Of a stretch of 64,000 nucleotides of DNA, positions 23,768 to 32,531 are shown one piece after another. The notes under the pieces were generated by a model. The model ran no database searches, was not told the DNA's origin, and saw only the letters and a list, made by a program, of their open reading frames with translations. How positions within the stretch are numbered: the stretch's first letter is position 1; each line of letters begins with the position of its first letter. The translations under genes and the position numbers were made by a program. Source of the stretch: Hungatella sp. (GTDB lineage Bacteria > Bacillota > Clostridia > Lachnospirales > Lachnospiraceae); contig JAAWBS010000021.1 in NCBI GenBank assembly GCA_022792815.1, forward strand, positions 1-64,000. The letters are read 5' to 3'.

Positions 23768-24547
23768 CTACACATCGATTTCAACCGCCCTGGCTGCGAT
23801 CACATAAGACACAAAGGTGCAGATCACTCCGACCGTAGCCGATGCTCTCCCGATCCATGTGGTAAACAGTGCATCTAAAAAGCCGCTTCCCATCACAGAC
23901 ATAACCACCACCAATAACAGGGGCAGAACCAGCATCATATAGGCTTCTGACTTTGCGGAAGTTATGGCTGTTTCGATCTCCATGACAATCTCAGCCTTGT
24001 CCTTAATCATATCTCTGGTCTGAGCGATGATATATCCGAAATCACTGGTCTTTCCTTCAATCGTTTTGTAGATCGCCGCAAAACTGATGATATCATCGAG
24101 CTCACTTCTCTCTCCAAGCTCTGCAAACCCTTTGGACATGGGAATACCTGCCTGCTCGTAGTCGCTGACAATCAGGGCAATCTCTTTGACAATATCCGCA
24201 TCTCTATTAAAGATCATGTTCAATTCTCTGAGAGAGTCCGTGACGGCGTTTTCCATAGAACGTCCGCTTCCGCCGCTGACTGAGATGGCCACGATCTCCA
24301 GAAACTCTTTAAACTGCATCCTCAGACGAATCTGCCTTCTGCGCATGACGGATCTGGAGTAGTTCTTCTCCTGAGGTATGGCAATCAGCAATCCTCCCAC
24401 TACGGATACCGGAAGGAATCGATAATAGATAAACAGGATGGCTCCAATAGCAACCGCAAATCCCAGATAAGCCGTCATATGCTGCCATCTTGTCATATTG
24501 CATTCATAGTACTTCAGCCGGACTTTCACTTTATCTTCCTTTGCCAT
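23768..24547 (-). CDS. tadB: Tad secretion inner-membrane platform protein TadB
   Basis: A 259-aa protein with two N-terminal membrane helices (YLGFAVAIGAILFIYYRFLP), a T2SS F-domain (FKEFLEIVAISVSGGSGRSMENAV ending SDYEQAGIPMSKGFAEL) and two C-terminal helices (LVLPLLLVVVMSVMG; ATVGVICTFVSYVI). The ATG at 24547 has GGAGGG upstream and overlaps the CpaF gene by 17 bases. Together with TadC it forms the membrane platform of the Flp pilus machine. Confidence 0.9.
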   Translation of the reverse strand: MAKEDKVKVRLKYYECNMTRWQHMTAYLGFAVAIGAILFIYYRFLPVSVVGGLLIAIPQEKNYSRSVMRRRQIRLRMQFKEFLEIVAISVSGGSGRSMENAVTDSLRELNMIFNRDADIVKEIALIVSDYEQAGIPMSKGFAELGERSELDDIISFAAIYKTIEGKTSDFGYIIAQTRDMIKDKAEIVMEIETAITSAKSEAYMMLVLPLLLVVVMSVMGSGFLDALFTTWIGRASATVGVICTFVSYVIAARAVEIDV

Positions 24548-25829
24548 CCTGTCCCTCCAAATACTCATAAATCCCTGCCAAAATAAATTTCTCCTGATTA
24601 AGAACAGGATTTCCGGTTCTTTTCAGTCTGCCTGACACCTTGTTCAGCGTACTGTACTCATCCTCTTCGAACTTATAAATAGGGTTTAATCGTATCCTCC
24701 TGTCTTCATAACCTACAACCTCTGTAATTTCCATACACCTGCGCGAGAAATCCCGAAGCCTGGACAGATGGACGAGATAATCTACTGCAGACCCGATCTG
24801 CTGTCGAACGGCTTCCAACGGCAGGTCTGCACTTCCGGTAAGCACCATGGTTTCCAACCGGCTAAGCATTCCTTCTGGCGAATTGGCATGGCCTGTAGAA
24901 AGACTGCCATCGTGCCCTGTATTCATAGCCTGCAGCATGTCCAAAGCCTCTTCTCCGCGGACCTCTCCGACGATAATCCGATCCGGCCGCATCCTCAGGG
25001 AAGCTTTGATCAAATCGCGGATCGTAATCTCTTTCGTTTCTTTCGAGTTCGCTTTCTTGGTCTCCATTCGCACGAGATTCGGTATATTTTTGATCTGCAG
25101 CTCTGCTGAATCCTCGATGGTGATGACTCTCTCCCAAGGCTGTATAAAATTGGAAAGTGCATTTAAAAATGTAGTCTTGCCGCTTCCTGTTCCTCCGCAT
25201 ACAAACACATTATGTCTGGATACTACTATCTTTTCCAAAAAATCTGCCGCTTCAGCCGTGATGGAACCATGAGATAACAGTCTTTCTATCGTCATAGGTT
25301 CTTTAGAGAACCGGCGTATTGTGACAGTCGCCCCGTTCAGGGCAACCGGCGGAAACACCACATGAACACGGGAACCGTCTTTCAATCTGGCATCTACGAT
25401 CGGATTGCTGGCATCTACGGTTCGGTCCATACTGCTGACAAATCTCTGAACGATTCGAATCAAATCCTCATTATTCTCAAAATGTTCTTCTAATCGCATG
25501 AGTTTCCCGTCTTTTTCCACAAAAATAGTATCATATCCATTGATCATGACTTCTGTAATCTGAGGATCTGTAATGATTTTTCCCAAAATCCCCAGACCCT
25601 CTACAGATTCTGTAATCGTATATCTCAGAGTTCCCTTTTCCTTGAAAGACAGATTTTGATAATACCAGTACAGTTCGGAATTATTGACTTTTGCCCACTG
25701 GATTCTCTCTGTCAGTTTCTGATCCACAAGCTCAGCGATCTCACTGCTGGAATATTCTCTGACTCTGCTTGCCTCCTGAATCACCTGCTTTAAGACGGAC
25801 ACTTCATCCATAAAGTAATTTTTCGCCAT
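24531..25829 (-). CDS. cpaF: Tad secretion ATPase CpaF/TadA
   Basis: A 432-aa hexameric ATPase of the type II/IV secretion VirB11 class that powers pilus assembly from the cytoplasm. It has an N-terminal helical domain, PQITEVMINGYDTIFVE, the Asp-box region, Walker A CGGTGSGKTTF, IEDSAELQ, and the Walker B/His-box stretch RIIVGEVRGEEALDMLQA followed by GHDGSLSTGHANS. The ATG at 25829 has GAGGTG five bases upstream; a GTG at 25841 overlapping the TadZ gene is possible. Confidence 0.93.
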   Translation of the reverse strand: MAKNYFMDEVSVLKQVIQEASRVREYSSSEIAELVDQKLTERIQWAKVNNSELYWYYQNLSFKEKGTLRYTITESVEGLGILGKIITDPQITEVMINGYDTIFVEKDGKLMRLEEHFENNEDLIRIVQRFVSSMDRTVDASNPIVDARLKDGSRVHVVFPPVALNGATVTIRRFSKEPMTIERLLSHGSITAEAADFLEKIVVSRHNVFVCGGTGSGKTTFLNALSNFIQPWERVITIEDSAELQIKNIPNLVRMETKKANSKETKEITIRDLIKASLRMRPDRIIVGEVRGEEALDMLQAMNTGHDGSLSTGHANSPEGMLSRLETMVLTGSADLPLEAVRQQIGSAVDYLVHLSRLRDFSRRCMEITEVVGYEDRRIRLNPIYKFEEDEYSTLNKVSGRLKRTGNPVLNQEKFILAGIYEYLEGQDGKGR

Positions 25830-25837
25830 TCCACACC

Positions 25838-26881
25838 TCACTGAATGTTTACAATTCTATCTATTGCAATCTCATTGTTCATATCAATGGCATGAATCAC
25901 ACTCTTTAGAGGCAAATTTCCATAATTATGTATAAATCCCACCACCGGCAATGCAGGCTCTTTGCTGTGTTTTTGGTGATTTTCCGCAAAATTACAAACC
26001 CTAACCATCTTGCTGCCGTGTTCATTCACAAAAGCCTGTTTTGCAAAAAGCTCCATTTTGGCATCCGGCAATTCTCCCGTTCGATCTACCACTACAATGC
26101 GGTCCGCCAGCTTTGCGATACTTCTCCCAATTGCATTCAAATTACTTTCCATATCAATCACTAATGCATCGCAAATTCCGCAGCGGAGGATTTTATTGAG
26201 AACCAGTTCGATCTCTTCTGCGGTAATCGCGTCATAATCTGCCAGACGTTCAAATCCCTCTACATAAAACATATTGTTGAAGCCCTGTTTTATGGTTCCT
26301 TTTATCTTTAATTCAAAATTTGTATGCTTGTCTATGGCTGCCTGTGTAAGTGCTACCAGGCCATCTTCATACTGCGGATTCACACAGAGTGAACTGTTCA
26401 GCTGTTCCATGTTGATAAACAGCACACGCTTTCCCCGGTTAACCAACTGGCTGGCCAATGCCACTGTTGTCTTCCCGCTTCCTCCTATAGGGGAGTATAC
26501 CGCAGTAATCGAAGTGTTTTGAGAATGATCAAATTCCGCAGAATATCCGGCCTTTTCTGCATATTGACGAATCATTTCTTTATATATACTGCTGACCCTT
26601 TGATATTTTATCACCTTGGCAGCCTCTGCATAGACAGCTCCATTGCGAGCCTCATCACTGTACAGACAAATGGATAGTTTCGTATTGGGAAAAGTCAGTT
26701 TCTTATCTGCTATGTCCGGATCAAACAAGACTACATCGAACCGTCCCTGTTCCATGGACTCCTCCAGTTTTGTCCAATTCGTATAGACGTGAATTGTCAA
26801 GTCATCATATTGCTGCAGCACTTCTATCAGCCGTTCTACATACTCTTTATTCGAATCAGCAATCGCAATTGAAATATTCAT
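25838..26881 (-). CDS. tadZ: TadZ/CpaE-like localisation ATPase
   Basis: A 347-aa protein: an N-terminal receiver-like domain (1-120; FDVVLFDPDIAD) and a ParA/MinD-type ATPase domain beginning VYSPIGGSGKTTVALA (a Walker A with Gly-Gly-Ser-Gly). TadZ places the Tad machine at a pole or site in the cell. It is the first gene of the pilus operon, with AAGGAG eight bases before the ATG and a consensus -10 about 45 bases upstream. A DVVIDME-type Walker B (ALVIDMESN) is visible. Confidence 0.87.
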   Translation of the reverse strand: MNISIAIADSNKEYVERLIEVLQQYDDLTIHVYTNWTKLEESMEQGRFDVVLFDPDIADKKLTFPNTKLSICLYSDEARNGAVYAEAAKVIKYQRVSSIYKEMIRQYAEKAGYSAEFDHSQNTSITAVYSPIGGSGKTTVALASQLVNRGKRVLFINMEQLNSSLCVNPQYEDGLVALTQAAIDKHTNFELKIKGTIKQGFNNMFYVEGFERLADYDAITAEEIELVLNKILRCGICDALVIDMESNLNAIGRSIAKLADRIVVVDRTGELPDAKMELFAKQAFVNEHGSKMVRVCNFAENHQKHSKEPALPVVGFIHNYGNLPLKSVIHAIDMNNEIAIDRIVNIQ

Positions 26882-26923
26882 TCTGATCTCCTTACCAATA
26901 CAGATTTCTTCACGTCCTCAGAA

Positions 26924-26951
26924 ATTATATCATTTATTTTTGGTAAAGCAA
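26924..26951 (-). promoter_or_regulatory. Promoter of the Tad pilus operon
   Basis: On the minus strand TTGCTT (26946-26951) and consensus TATAAT (26924-26929), 16 bases apart, with a leader of about 40 bases. Confidence 0.6.
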
Positions 26952-26953
26952 AC

Positions 26954-26973
26954 TACTTTCTAAAAAGAAAGTA
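26954..26973. promoter_or_regulatory. Operator-like dyad at the Tad promoter
   Basis: TACTTTCT (26954-26961) and AGAAAGTA (26966-26973) form a perfect 8-bp inverted repeat with a four-base centre, two bases upstream of the -35 box. The spacing places the half-sites on one helix face, as for a dimeric regulator. The divergent HTH protein at 27165 is an obvious candidate to bind it. Confidence 0.5.
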
Positions 26974-27067
26974 TTAAAATCCATAATTCCATCCTGTGCT
27001 GCCCTTGCATAATGATTCCTCTTCAGGGAACTCTATCCATCATCTAGCAATTATTTTGCTTTCCCGA

Positions 27068-27073
27068 TTGACA
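27068..27073 (+). promoter_or_regulatory. Possible -35 box for the HTH gene
   Basis: A consensus TTGACA at 27068-27073, 92 bases before the HTH gene. The expected -10 position reads poorly (TTTCCA/TTCCAT), so the promoter may need help or lie elsewhere. Apart from the Tad promoter and dyad, I see nothing else in 26882-27164. Confidence 0.3.
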
Positions 27074-27164
27074 AGTAACATACCTTTGCGTTTCCATCTA
27101 CAATTAAAGCATTGCAACCTTATCAACCACAGGAAATCATACACAGAAAAGAGGTTATCAGTAA

Positions 27165-27476
27165 ATGAATGTCATGGAACGGATTGATGATCTGTGCAGG
27201 CAGCATAACATGAGCAAATATCGTCTTTCCCTGATTACCGGGATTTCTCAATCTGCTTTTTCTAAAATGGCACGGCAGCAGTCCACCTTATCTCTCGAGA
27301 CGATCCAGAGGATCTGCGATGCCCTAGGAATCTCTCTGGCACAATTTTTCTCCGAGTCTGAGGTATATCCTGATCTGACAAAGCAACAGCAGAATCTACT
27401 CCATTTCTGGTCCCTGCTGGACGAAAAAAAGAGGGCTTACGCCCTCCTCATGATGGAACAATTAGTGGATCTCTAA
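27165..27476 (+). CDS. HTH (XRE/Cro-type) transcriptional regulator
   Basis: A 103-aa protein. Residues 5-60 make a five-helix XRE domain: MSKYRLSLITGISQSAFSKM contains the turn and recognition helix, then LSLETIQRICDALGISLAQFF. A short helical tail (LLHFWSLLDEKKRAYALLMME) probably dimerises. No ligand-binding or peptidase domain. The ATG at 27165 has AGAGGTT upstream. It is divergent from the Tad operon with a shared 283-base control region holding a dyad, so it may regulate the pilus genes; this is inference from layout. A hairpin follows the stop. Confidence 0.85.
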   Translation: MNVMERIDDLCRQHNMSKYRLSLITGISQSAFSKMARQQSTLSLETIQRICDALGISLAQFFSESEVYPDLTKQQQNLLHFWSLLDEKKRAYALLMMEQLVDL

Positions 27477-27488
27477 ACATGTAAACAA

Positions 27489-27529
27489 GGCTATAACACC
27501 GGTTATCACTCGTCACAGGTGCTATAGCC
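27489..27529. terminator. Terminator hairpin between the HTH and SNF2 genes
   Basis: GGCTATAACACC (27489-27500) and GGTGCTATAGCC (27518-27529) pair over 12 bp with one G-U or A-C position. It lies between two converging genes and probably serves both; the U tract is weak on either side. Confidence 0.6.
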
Positions 27530-27553
27530 TCTCGTCATTCTCTTACCTCTCCG

Positions 27554-30500
27554 TCACTCTATCTCCGCTCCCCCCAAAAGCTCCTCGAGCTGTGCCTGGC
27601 TAAGGCTCCCCAAAGACTGCATCCCCTCCGTCACCACCTGATCCGCCAGCGTCTGCTTTGACCTCTGCAGCTTTAGAATATTCTCCTCGATGGTATCCTT
27701 TGTAATCAGCTGGAATACCGACACCTGCCTTAGCTGGCCGATGCGATGGGCCCTGTCCGTGGCCTGATTCTGGGCAGCCACATTCCACCAGGGGTCGTAG
27801 TGGATCACCATGTCCGCAGCCGTCAGATTGAGTCCGGTTCCTCCGGCCTTTAAGGAGATCAGAAACACCGGCACCTGATCCTTTCCGAAGGCGTTGACCA
27901 GGCGGATCCTCTCTTCCTTGGATGTCTCGCCGGTCAGCCTGTGAAACGGGATCTCCTCCCGGCTCAGACGCTGTCCGATCAGCTCCAGCATAGAGGTAAA
28001 CTGGGAGAACAAAAGCAGCTTATGTCCCCCCTCCACACCGGATTTCACCAGCTCCATGCAGGTATCCAGCTTCGCCGATCCCCCCCGATATCCCTCATAG
28101 ATCAGCCTGGGGTCACAGCAGACCTGGCGGATCCTGGTGAGGGCGGAGAGAATCTCAATCTTGGTGCTCTCCTGAAGATGCTGCTTTAGCTGCCATGCAT
28201 TGGCTGTGTACAGCTCCTTCTGTTCCTTCTCCATCCGGGAATACACTACTGTCTCCAGCTTCCCGGGAAGCTCCTTTAACACATCACCCTTAAGTCGTCT
28301 TAAGATAAAAGGTCCGGTCAGAAGCTTAAGCCGCCTCAATGCCTCTTTGTCCCCCTCCTTCACCACAGGCGCCTCGATCTGTTTGTGAAACCTGGAATAA
28401 GAAAACAGAAATCCCGGCATCAGGTAGTCAAAGATGCTCCACAGCTCCCCCAGACGGTTCTCCACCGGGGTTCCTGTCAGGGCATACCGGGTCTGAGAAC
28501 AGATGGATTTTACTGCCTTTGCCGTCAGAGTCCCAGGATTTTTGATATACTGGGCCTCGTCGATGATCTGAAAGCGGAACCGGACAGATTCATAAAAGGA
28601 CAGATCCCGCTTCAGGAGGTCATAGGAGGTAATCACCACGTCAAAAGCTCCCATATCCCTCAGCATCTCCTCCCGCTCCCGGGAAGTGCCCACCGCCACT
28701 AAGACCTTAAGGGAAGGGGCGAAATGTTCGATCTCCCACTCCCAGTTGTACACGAGAGACGCCGGGCACACCACAAGAGAAGGGGACCCATAGCCTTGTC
28801 CGGATACCCGGTCGTACAGAAGGCTGATGATCTGGACCGTCTTGCCCAGTCCCATATCATCGGCTAATATTCCGCCGAACCCCCACGCATCCAGAGTCTT
28901 AAGCCACTTAAATCCGGTCTTCTGATAGCCTCTGAGCACTTCCTCAAAGGCGGCAGGCACCTCAAAGTCGCTGTCCTCCACCGATTTCATCCCCCGGATG
29001 ATGGACCGGTACATGGAATCTTTTGTAAATCGGATGTCCTCCCTGTCCCGGCAGAGACTGTCCAGGTAAAAAGCCCGGTATCTGGGGAGACGGACCTTTT
29101 GTCCCATCAGCTCCTTTTTCGTCAGTCCCAGCCCCTCTGCCATACGCGCCACCGTCAGAAGCCCGTTGTCCTCCAGTCTGAGAAATTCTCCGTCTTTCAG
29201 ACGGCAATAAGGTTTCTTAAGCTGATACGCCTCCAGAATCTCCAGAAAATCCTGGTTGGTCATATCTCCCGCATCGATGGTCAGCTCCAGCCACTGGCCC
29301 GAGGCTTCCACCCCCACCGACACCGGCGGCGGAGCCAGAATCTTCATGTGCTCCTCCCCTCGGGAAAAATACACCTCACCCAGGTTCTTAAGCTCCTCCA
29401 CTCCTTCTGCCAGAAACCGAAACAGGCCTGCCTCGTCATCCCGGATCACCAGGTCTCCTGTCTCATGATCCCGATATTTAAAATACTTCATCAGAACCTG
29501 GCTGATCCGAAACTCCCCCGGCACATCCCGGCATATGGTCCTCGGCACATGCTCATCCTCCACAGGGTGAAAGGAGTAGTCCCCGTAGCTTAAGGTGGGA
29601 TGTACGGTGACCTCCCCGGCCGCAGGGCTGTCCAGAACAAACCTGGCCCTAAGCTTCACCGGGCGGGATTCCTCCAGCTCCACGCCTTTGACATCCAAAA
29701 GCCCGTAGGGCTCCAGCTTTCTCAGGACCCGTTCATAGAACAGCGGCACATCCTTTTCGCTGACCGTCACCTCATAGGGGGCATCGTACCCGTGAGTCAT
29801 CTCACGGAAAAAGACGGCGCTGTCCCTGGTGAATTCCCGGCTGCATAGGTACAGAGTCTCTCCCGACAGCACATAGAGACAGGTCTCTCCGCAAAAGCTG
29901 ACCGTATCCCGGTTCACGGCCACTTTAAGTCCTTTCTCCCCGGCTCTTCTCACGGTGACGGCTGCCTCCGGATTCTCCCTGACCACCCGGAGCCGGCAGC
30001 GCTTTCCCTTCGGATCCTCCGCCTCCACCTGCTGCCCTTCTAAAAGCCCGAAAAACCGATCCTGATAGATCGGGCTGATATTCAGCGCCCTGAGAGGCGG
30101 CATGACTGCGTAGGCACTCTTCTGAAACTCCTCATAGTGCTCCTTATAAGCCCCCAGCATCTCCAGCATAAGCATAAGCAGCTTCCTGGAATCCTCACAA
30201 AAGGCCTCCACGCTGTGGTAGAAAGCCAGATTCTTGCCGTACTCCACATGGGCTCCCGACTCCACGGCCCGGGCAAAGGCGGTCAGATCACGGATCACAT
30301 ACAGCCGCTCTCTTCCCAGACGAAACTCCGCCCTCACGCCCTGACGGCTGATCAAAAGCTTTGGAAGGAGCCTGACCGGGTCCTCCCTGGTCTCTCTCAG
30401 GATTCTGGCCACCTCCCCGTTGGTGTACTCCCGGATCATGGCTCGGACCTGGGAGGAGGTAGATACCGGCTCCCGGAAGGAAGCTGCCGCCTGACGGCGG

Positions 30501-30700
30501 TAATGATCCAGCAGCGCCTTTGCGTGAGGGCACATCTCTCTGTAGGAATTTCCCTGACTACAAGAACAAGAGTAGCTGTTGACATAGCTACCCTTGACCT
30601 CTAATCTTACCCGATACAGTTGTTCCTGATCCTTGATCTGACCGTCGATACCTACTTCACCTTTCCAGAAGGCTCTGGTCTGCATCCTGGTTATCTCCAC
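27554..30700 (-). CDS. SNF2-family DEAD/DEAH helicase-like ATPase with N-terminal SWIM zinc finger
   Basis: A 1048-aa protein. A SWIM zinc finger occupies the N-terminus (Cys45, Cys47, Cys57, His59 in SCSCSQ...MCPH). A long middle part of unknown fold follows, then a SNF2 ATPase: Walker A DDMGLGKTVQ (Lys620), DEAQYIKNPG as the DExx box, and a C-terminal helicase lobe with LLFSQFTSML, ISLKAGGTGLNLTAADMVIH and QATDRAHRIGQ. SNF2 enzymes translocate on double-stranded DNA and remodel protein-DNA complexes; bacterial SWIM-SNF2 proteins are poorly understood. The start may be GTG 30700 (AAAGGAA upstream) or ATG 30685. It follows argS by 49 bases. Confidence 0.92.
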   Translation of the reverse strand: MEITRMQTRAFWKGEVGIDGQIKDQEQLYRVRLEVKGSYVNSYSCSCSQGNSYREMCPHAKALLDHYRRQAAASFREPVSTSSQVRAMIREYTNGEVARILRETREDPVRLLPKLLISRQGVRAEFRLGRERLYVIRDLTAFARAVESGAHVEYGKNLAFYHSVEAFCEDSRKLLMLMLEMLGAYKEHYEEFQKSAYAVMPPLRALNISPIYQDRFFGLLEGQQVEAEDPKGKRCRLRVVRENPEAAVTVRRAGEKGLKVAVNRDTVSFCGETCLYVLSGETLYLCSREFTRDSAVFFREMTHGYDAPYEVTVSEKDVPLFYERVLRKLEPYGLLDVKGVELEESRPVKLRARFVLDSPAAGEVTVHPTLSYGDYSFHPVEDEHVPRTICRDVPGEFRISQVLMKYFKYRDHETGDLVIRDDEAGLFRFLAEGVEELKNLGEVYFSRGEEHMKILAPPPVSVGVEASGQWLELTIDAGDMTNQDFLEILEAYQLKKPYCRLKDGEFLRLEDNGLLTVARMAEGLGLTKKELMGQKVRLPRYRAFYLDSLCRDREDIRFTKDSMYRSIIRGMKSVEDSDFEVPAAFEEVLRGYQKTGFKWLKTLDAWGFGGILADDMGLGKTVQIISLLYDRVSGQGYGSPSLVVCPASLVYNWEWEIEHFAPSLKVLVAVGTSREREEMLRDMGAFDVVITSYDLLKRDLSFYESVRFRFQIIDEAQYIKNPGTLTAKAVKSICSQTRYALTGTPVENRLGELWSIFDYLMPGFLFSYSRFHKQIEAPVVKEGDKEALRRLKLLTGPFILRRLKGDVLKELPGKLETVVYSRMEKEQKELYTANAWQLKQHLQESTKIEILSALTRIRQVCCDPRLIYEGYRGGSAKLDTCMELVKSGVEGGHKLLLFSQFTSMLELIGQRLSREEIPFHRLTGETSKEERIRLVNAFGKDQVPVFLISLKAGGTGLNLTAADMVIHYDPWWNVAAQNQATDRAHRIGQLRQVSVFQLITKDTIEENILKLQRSKQTLADQVVTEGMQSLGSLSQAQLEELLGGAEIE

Positions 30701-30749
30701 ATGTTCCTTTCCGCCGCTTCTCCGGCCTCCCTAGGTCTATACAGCCCTT

Positions 30750-32519
30750 CTACATCCTCTCGGGAGCCTCAAATCCCAAAAGATCAATACAGGTTTCCAG
30801 AACACCCTTGGTTAGCGTGATCAGCTTGATATAGCTGCAGCGGCGCTCTTGGTCCTCCTCCTTGAGGATCATGGTGCTGTTGTAGAATTTATTGAACACA
30901 TCCGACAGCTCATAGATAAACTGACAGATCTTGTGAGGTGCTGTCTCCAGAAAGCTGTTCTCGATGACCTCATTGTACTTCACAAGCTGCAGCATCAGAT
31001 TTTTCTCCGTGTCCGATACGGCCCCCAGGATTCTGGCATCCCCGGGCACTGTGCCGCCCTGCTCCCGATATTTGGACAGGATGGATTTGATCCGCACGAT
31101 GGTGTAGAGAATATAAGGTCCCGTATTCCCCTCAAAGGAGATGAACCGGTCCATATCAAAGACATAGTCCTTGGAGGCCTGGTTGGACAGATCCCCATAT
31201 TTTAATGCGGCCAGACCGATGATGGCGGCCGTCTCTTTGGCCTCCTCACAGGACACGGTCCGATTCTCCATGATGCGCTCATACACCGCGCTGTTGATCT
31301 CCTCCACCAGGCACTCCAGGCGCATCACGCCGCCATCTCTGGTCTTAAAGGGCTTTCCATCCTTGCCGTTCATGGTCCCGAACATCAGATGAACCATGGG
31401 GGTCTCTTCTTTCACATACCCTGCCTTCTTGGCAGTCCGGAATACCTGGATAAAATGGAGTTCCTGCCTCTTGTCCGTGATATAGATATATTTGGAGGGA
31501 GCATACTCCTTCTCCCGCTCGATGATGGTTCCCAGATCCGAGGTGGCATACAGAGCTGCCCCGTCGGATTTGCGGATGATACAGGGAGGCAGCTCTTTGG
31601 AATCCGTCTCCCGGGCGATATCCACCACCAGAGCCCCCTGGCTCTCATGGGCAAGCCCTCTCTCCTCCAGATCCTTTATGAGCTCCGGAATGTACCTCTG
31701 GGCATCGCTCTCCCCCTTCCACAGGTCGAATGTCACACCCAGATTTCCGTAGTTTTTCTTTAAATCTGCCAGAGACACATCCATGATATGGCGCCAGACA
31801 GCCCTAAACGGCTCATATCCGTTCTGCAGCTGAAAGGTAGCCTCCTGAGCTCTGGCCTTAAAGGTCTCATCCTCCTTGGATCTGGCGCTGGCCGCAGGGT
31901 AGATCTCCTCCAGCTCACTGATGGTAAAGGGAGCCTCCTGGGGATAGGTCCCCTGAAAAGACTGGTCAAAGTAGGGAAGATCGGGCTTTCTCTCCCTCAG
32001 CTCCTCGATGATCAGACCCATCTGAAGACCCCAGTCTCCCAGATGGACATCACCGATCATCTCATATCCCAAAAATCGTCCTGTCCGCTTGATGCTCTCC
32101 CCGATGATGGCAGACCTCAGGTGTCCCACATGAAGAGGCTTGGCCACATTGGCGCCGCCGTAGTCTACGATGATGGTCTCCTGGCTTCCGATCTCCTCCA
32201 AACCGAATTTCGGTTCTCTCTCCATGGTGTTCATAATATCAGCCAGGTATTCTTCCCGGATGCACAGATTGATGAATCCCGGCATCACCGCGCTGACTTT
32301 GGAAAATACCGGACTCCCATCCAGCTTGGCCACCACCTCACCTGCAATATCAATGGGTTTCTTCTTATAGGCCTTCGCCGCCGCCATGGCCCCGTTGCAT
32401 TGGTACTCACACAGGTCCGGGCGGTTGGACAGGGTCACTCTGGCATAGCTGTCCTCATAGCCGCAGGCTGTAAATGCCGGCTTGATGACCTCTGCAATGC
32501 AGTCAAGAATCTTCTTCAC
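30750..32519 (-). CDS. argS: Arginyl-tRNA synthetase
   Basis: ArgS charges tRNA-Arg with arginine in the cytoplasm. The 589-aa class I enzyme has the N-terminal additional domain, the HIGH motif as HVGHLRSAIIGES preceded by ANVAKPL, the KMSKS-region replacement usual in many ArgS (MNGKDGKPFKTRDGG), and the anticodon-binding DALR domain ending GFEAPERM. GTG at 32519 has AAGGAGG seven bases upstream. It follows the DUF1266 lipoprotein gene by 12 bases and is probably transcribed with it. Confidence 0.97.
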   Translation of the reverse strand: MKKILDCIAEVIKPAFTACGYEDSYARVTLSNRPDLCEYQCNGAMAAAKAYKKKPIDIAGEVVAKLDGSPVFSKVSAVMPGFINLCIREEYLADIMNTMEREPKFGLEEIGSQETIIVDYGGANVAKPLHVGHLRSAIIGESIKRTGRFLGYEMIGDVHLGDWGLQMGLIIEELRERKPDLPYFDQSFQGTYPQEAPFTISELEEIYPAASARSKEDETFKARAQEATFQLQNGYEPFRAVWRHIMDVSLADLKKNYGNLGVTFDLWKGESDAQRYIPELIKDLEERGLAHESQGALVVDIARETDSKELPPCIIRKSDGAALYATSDLGTIIEREKEYAPSKYIYITDKRQELHFIQVFRTAKKAGYVKEETPMVHLMFGTMNGKDGKPFKTRDGGVMRLECLVEEINSAVYERIMENRTVSCEEAKETAAIIGLAALKYGDLSNQASKDYVFDMDRFISFEGNTGPYILYTIVRIKSILSKYREQGGTVPGDARILGAVSDTEKNLMLQLVKYNEVIENSFLETAPHKICQFIYELSDVFNKFYNSTMILKEEDQERRCSYIKLITLTKGVLETCIDLLGFEAPERM

Positions 32520-32531
32520 CCTCTGCCTCCT

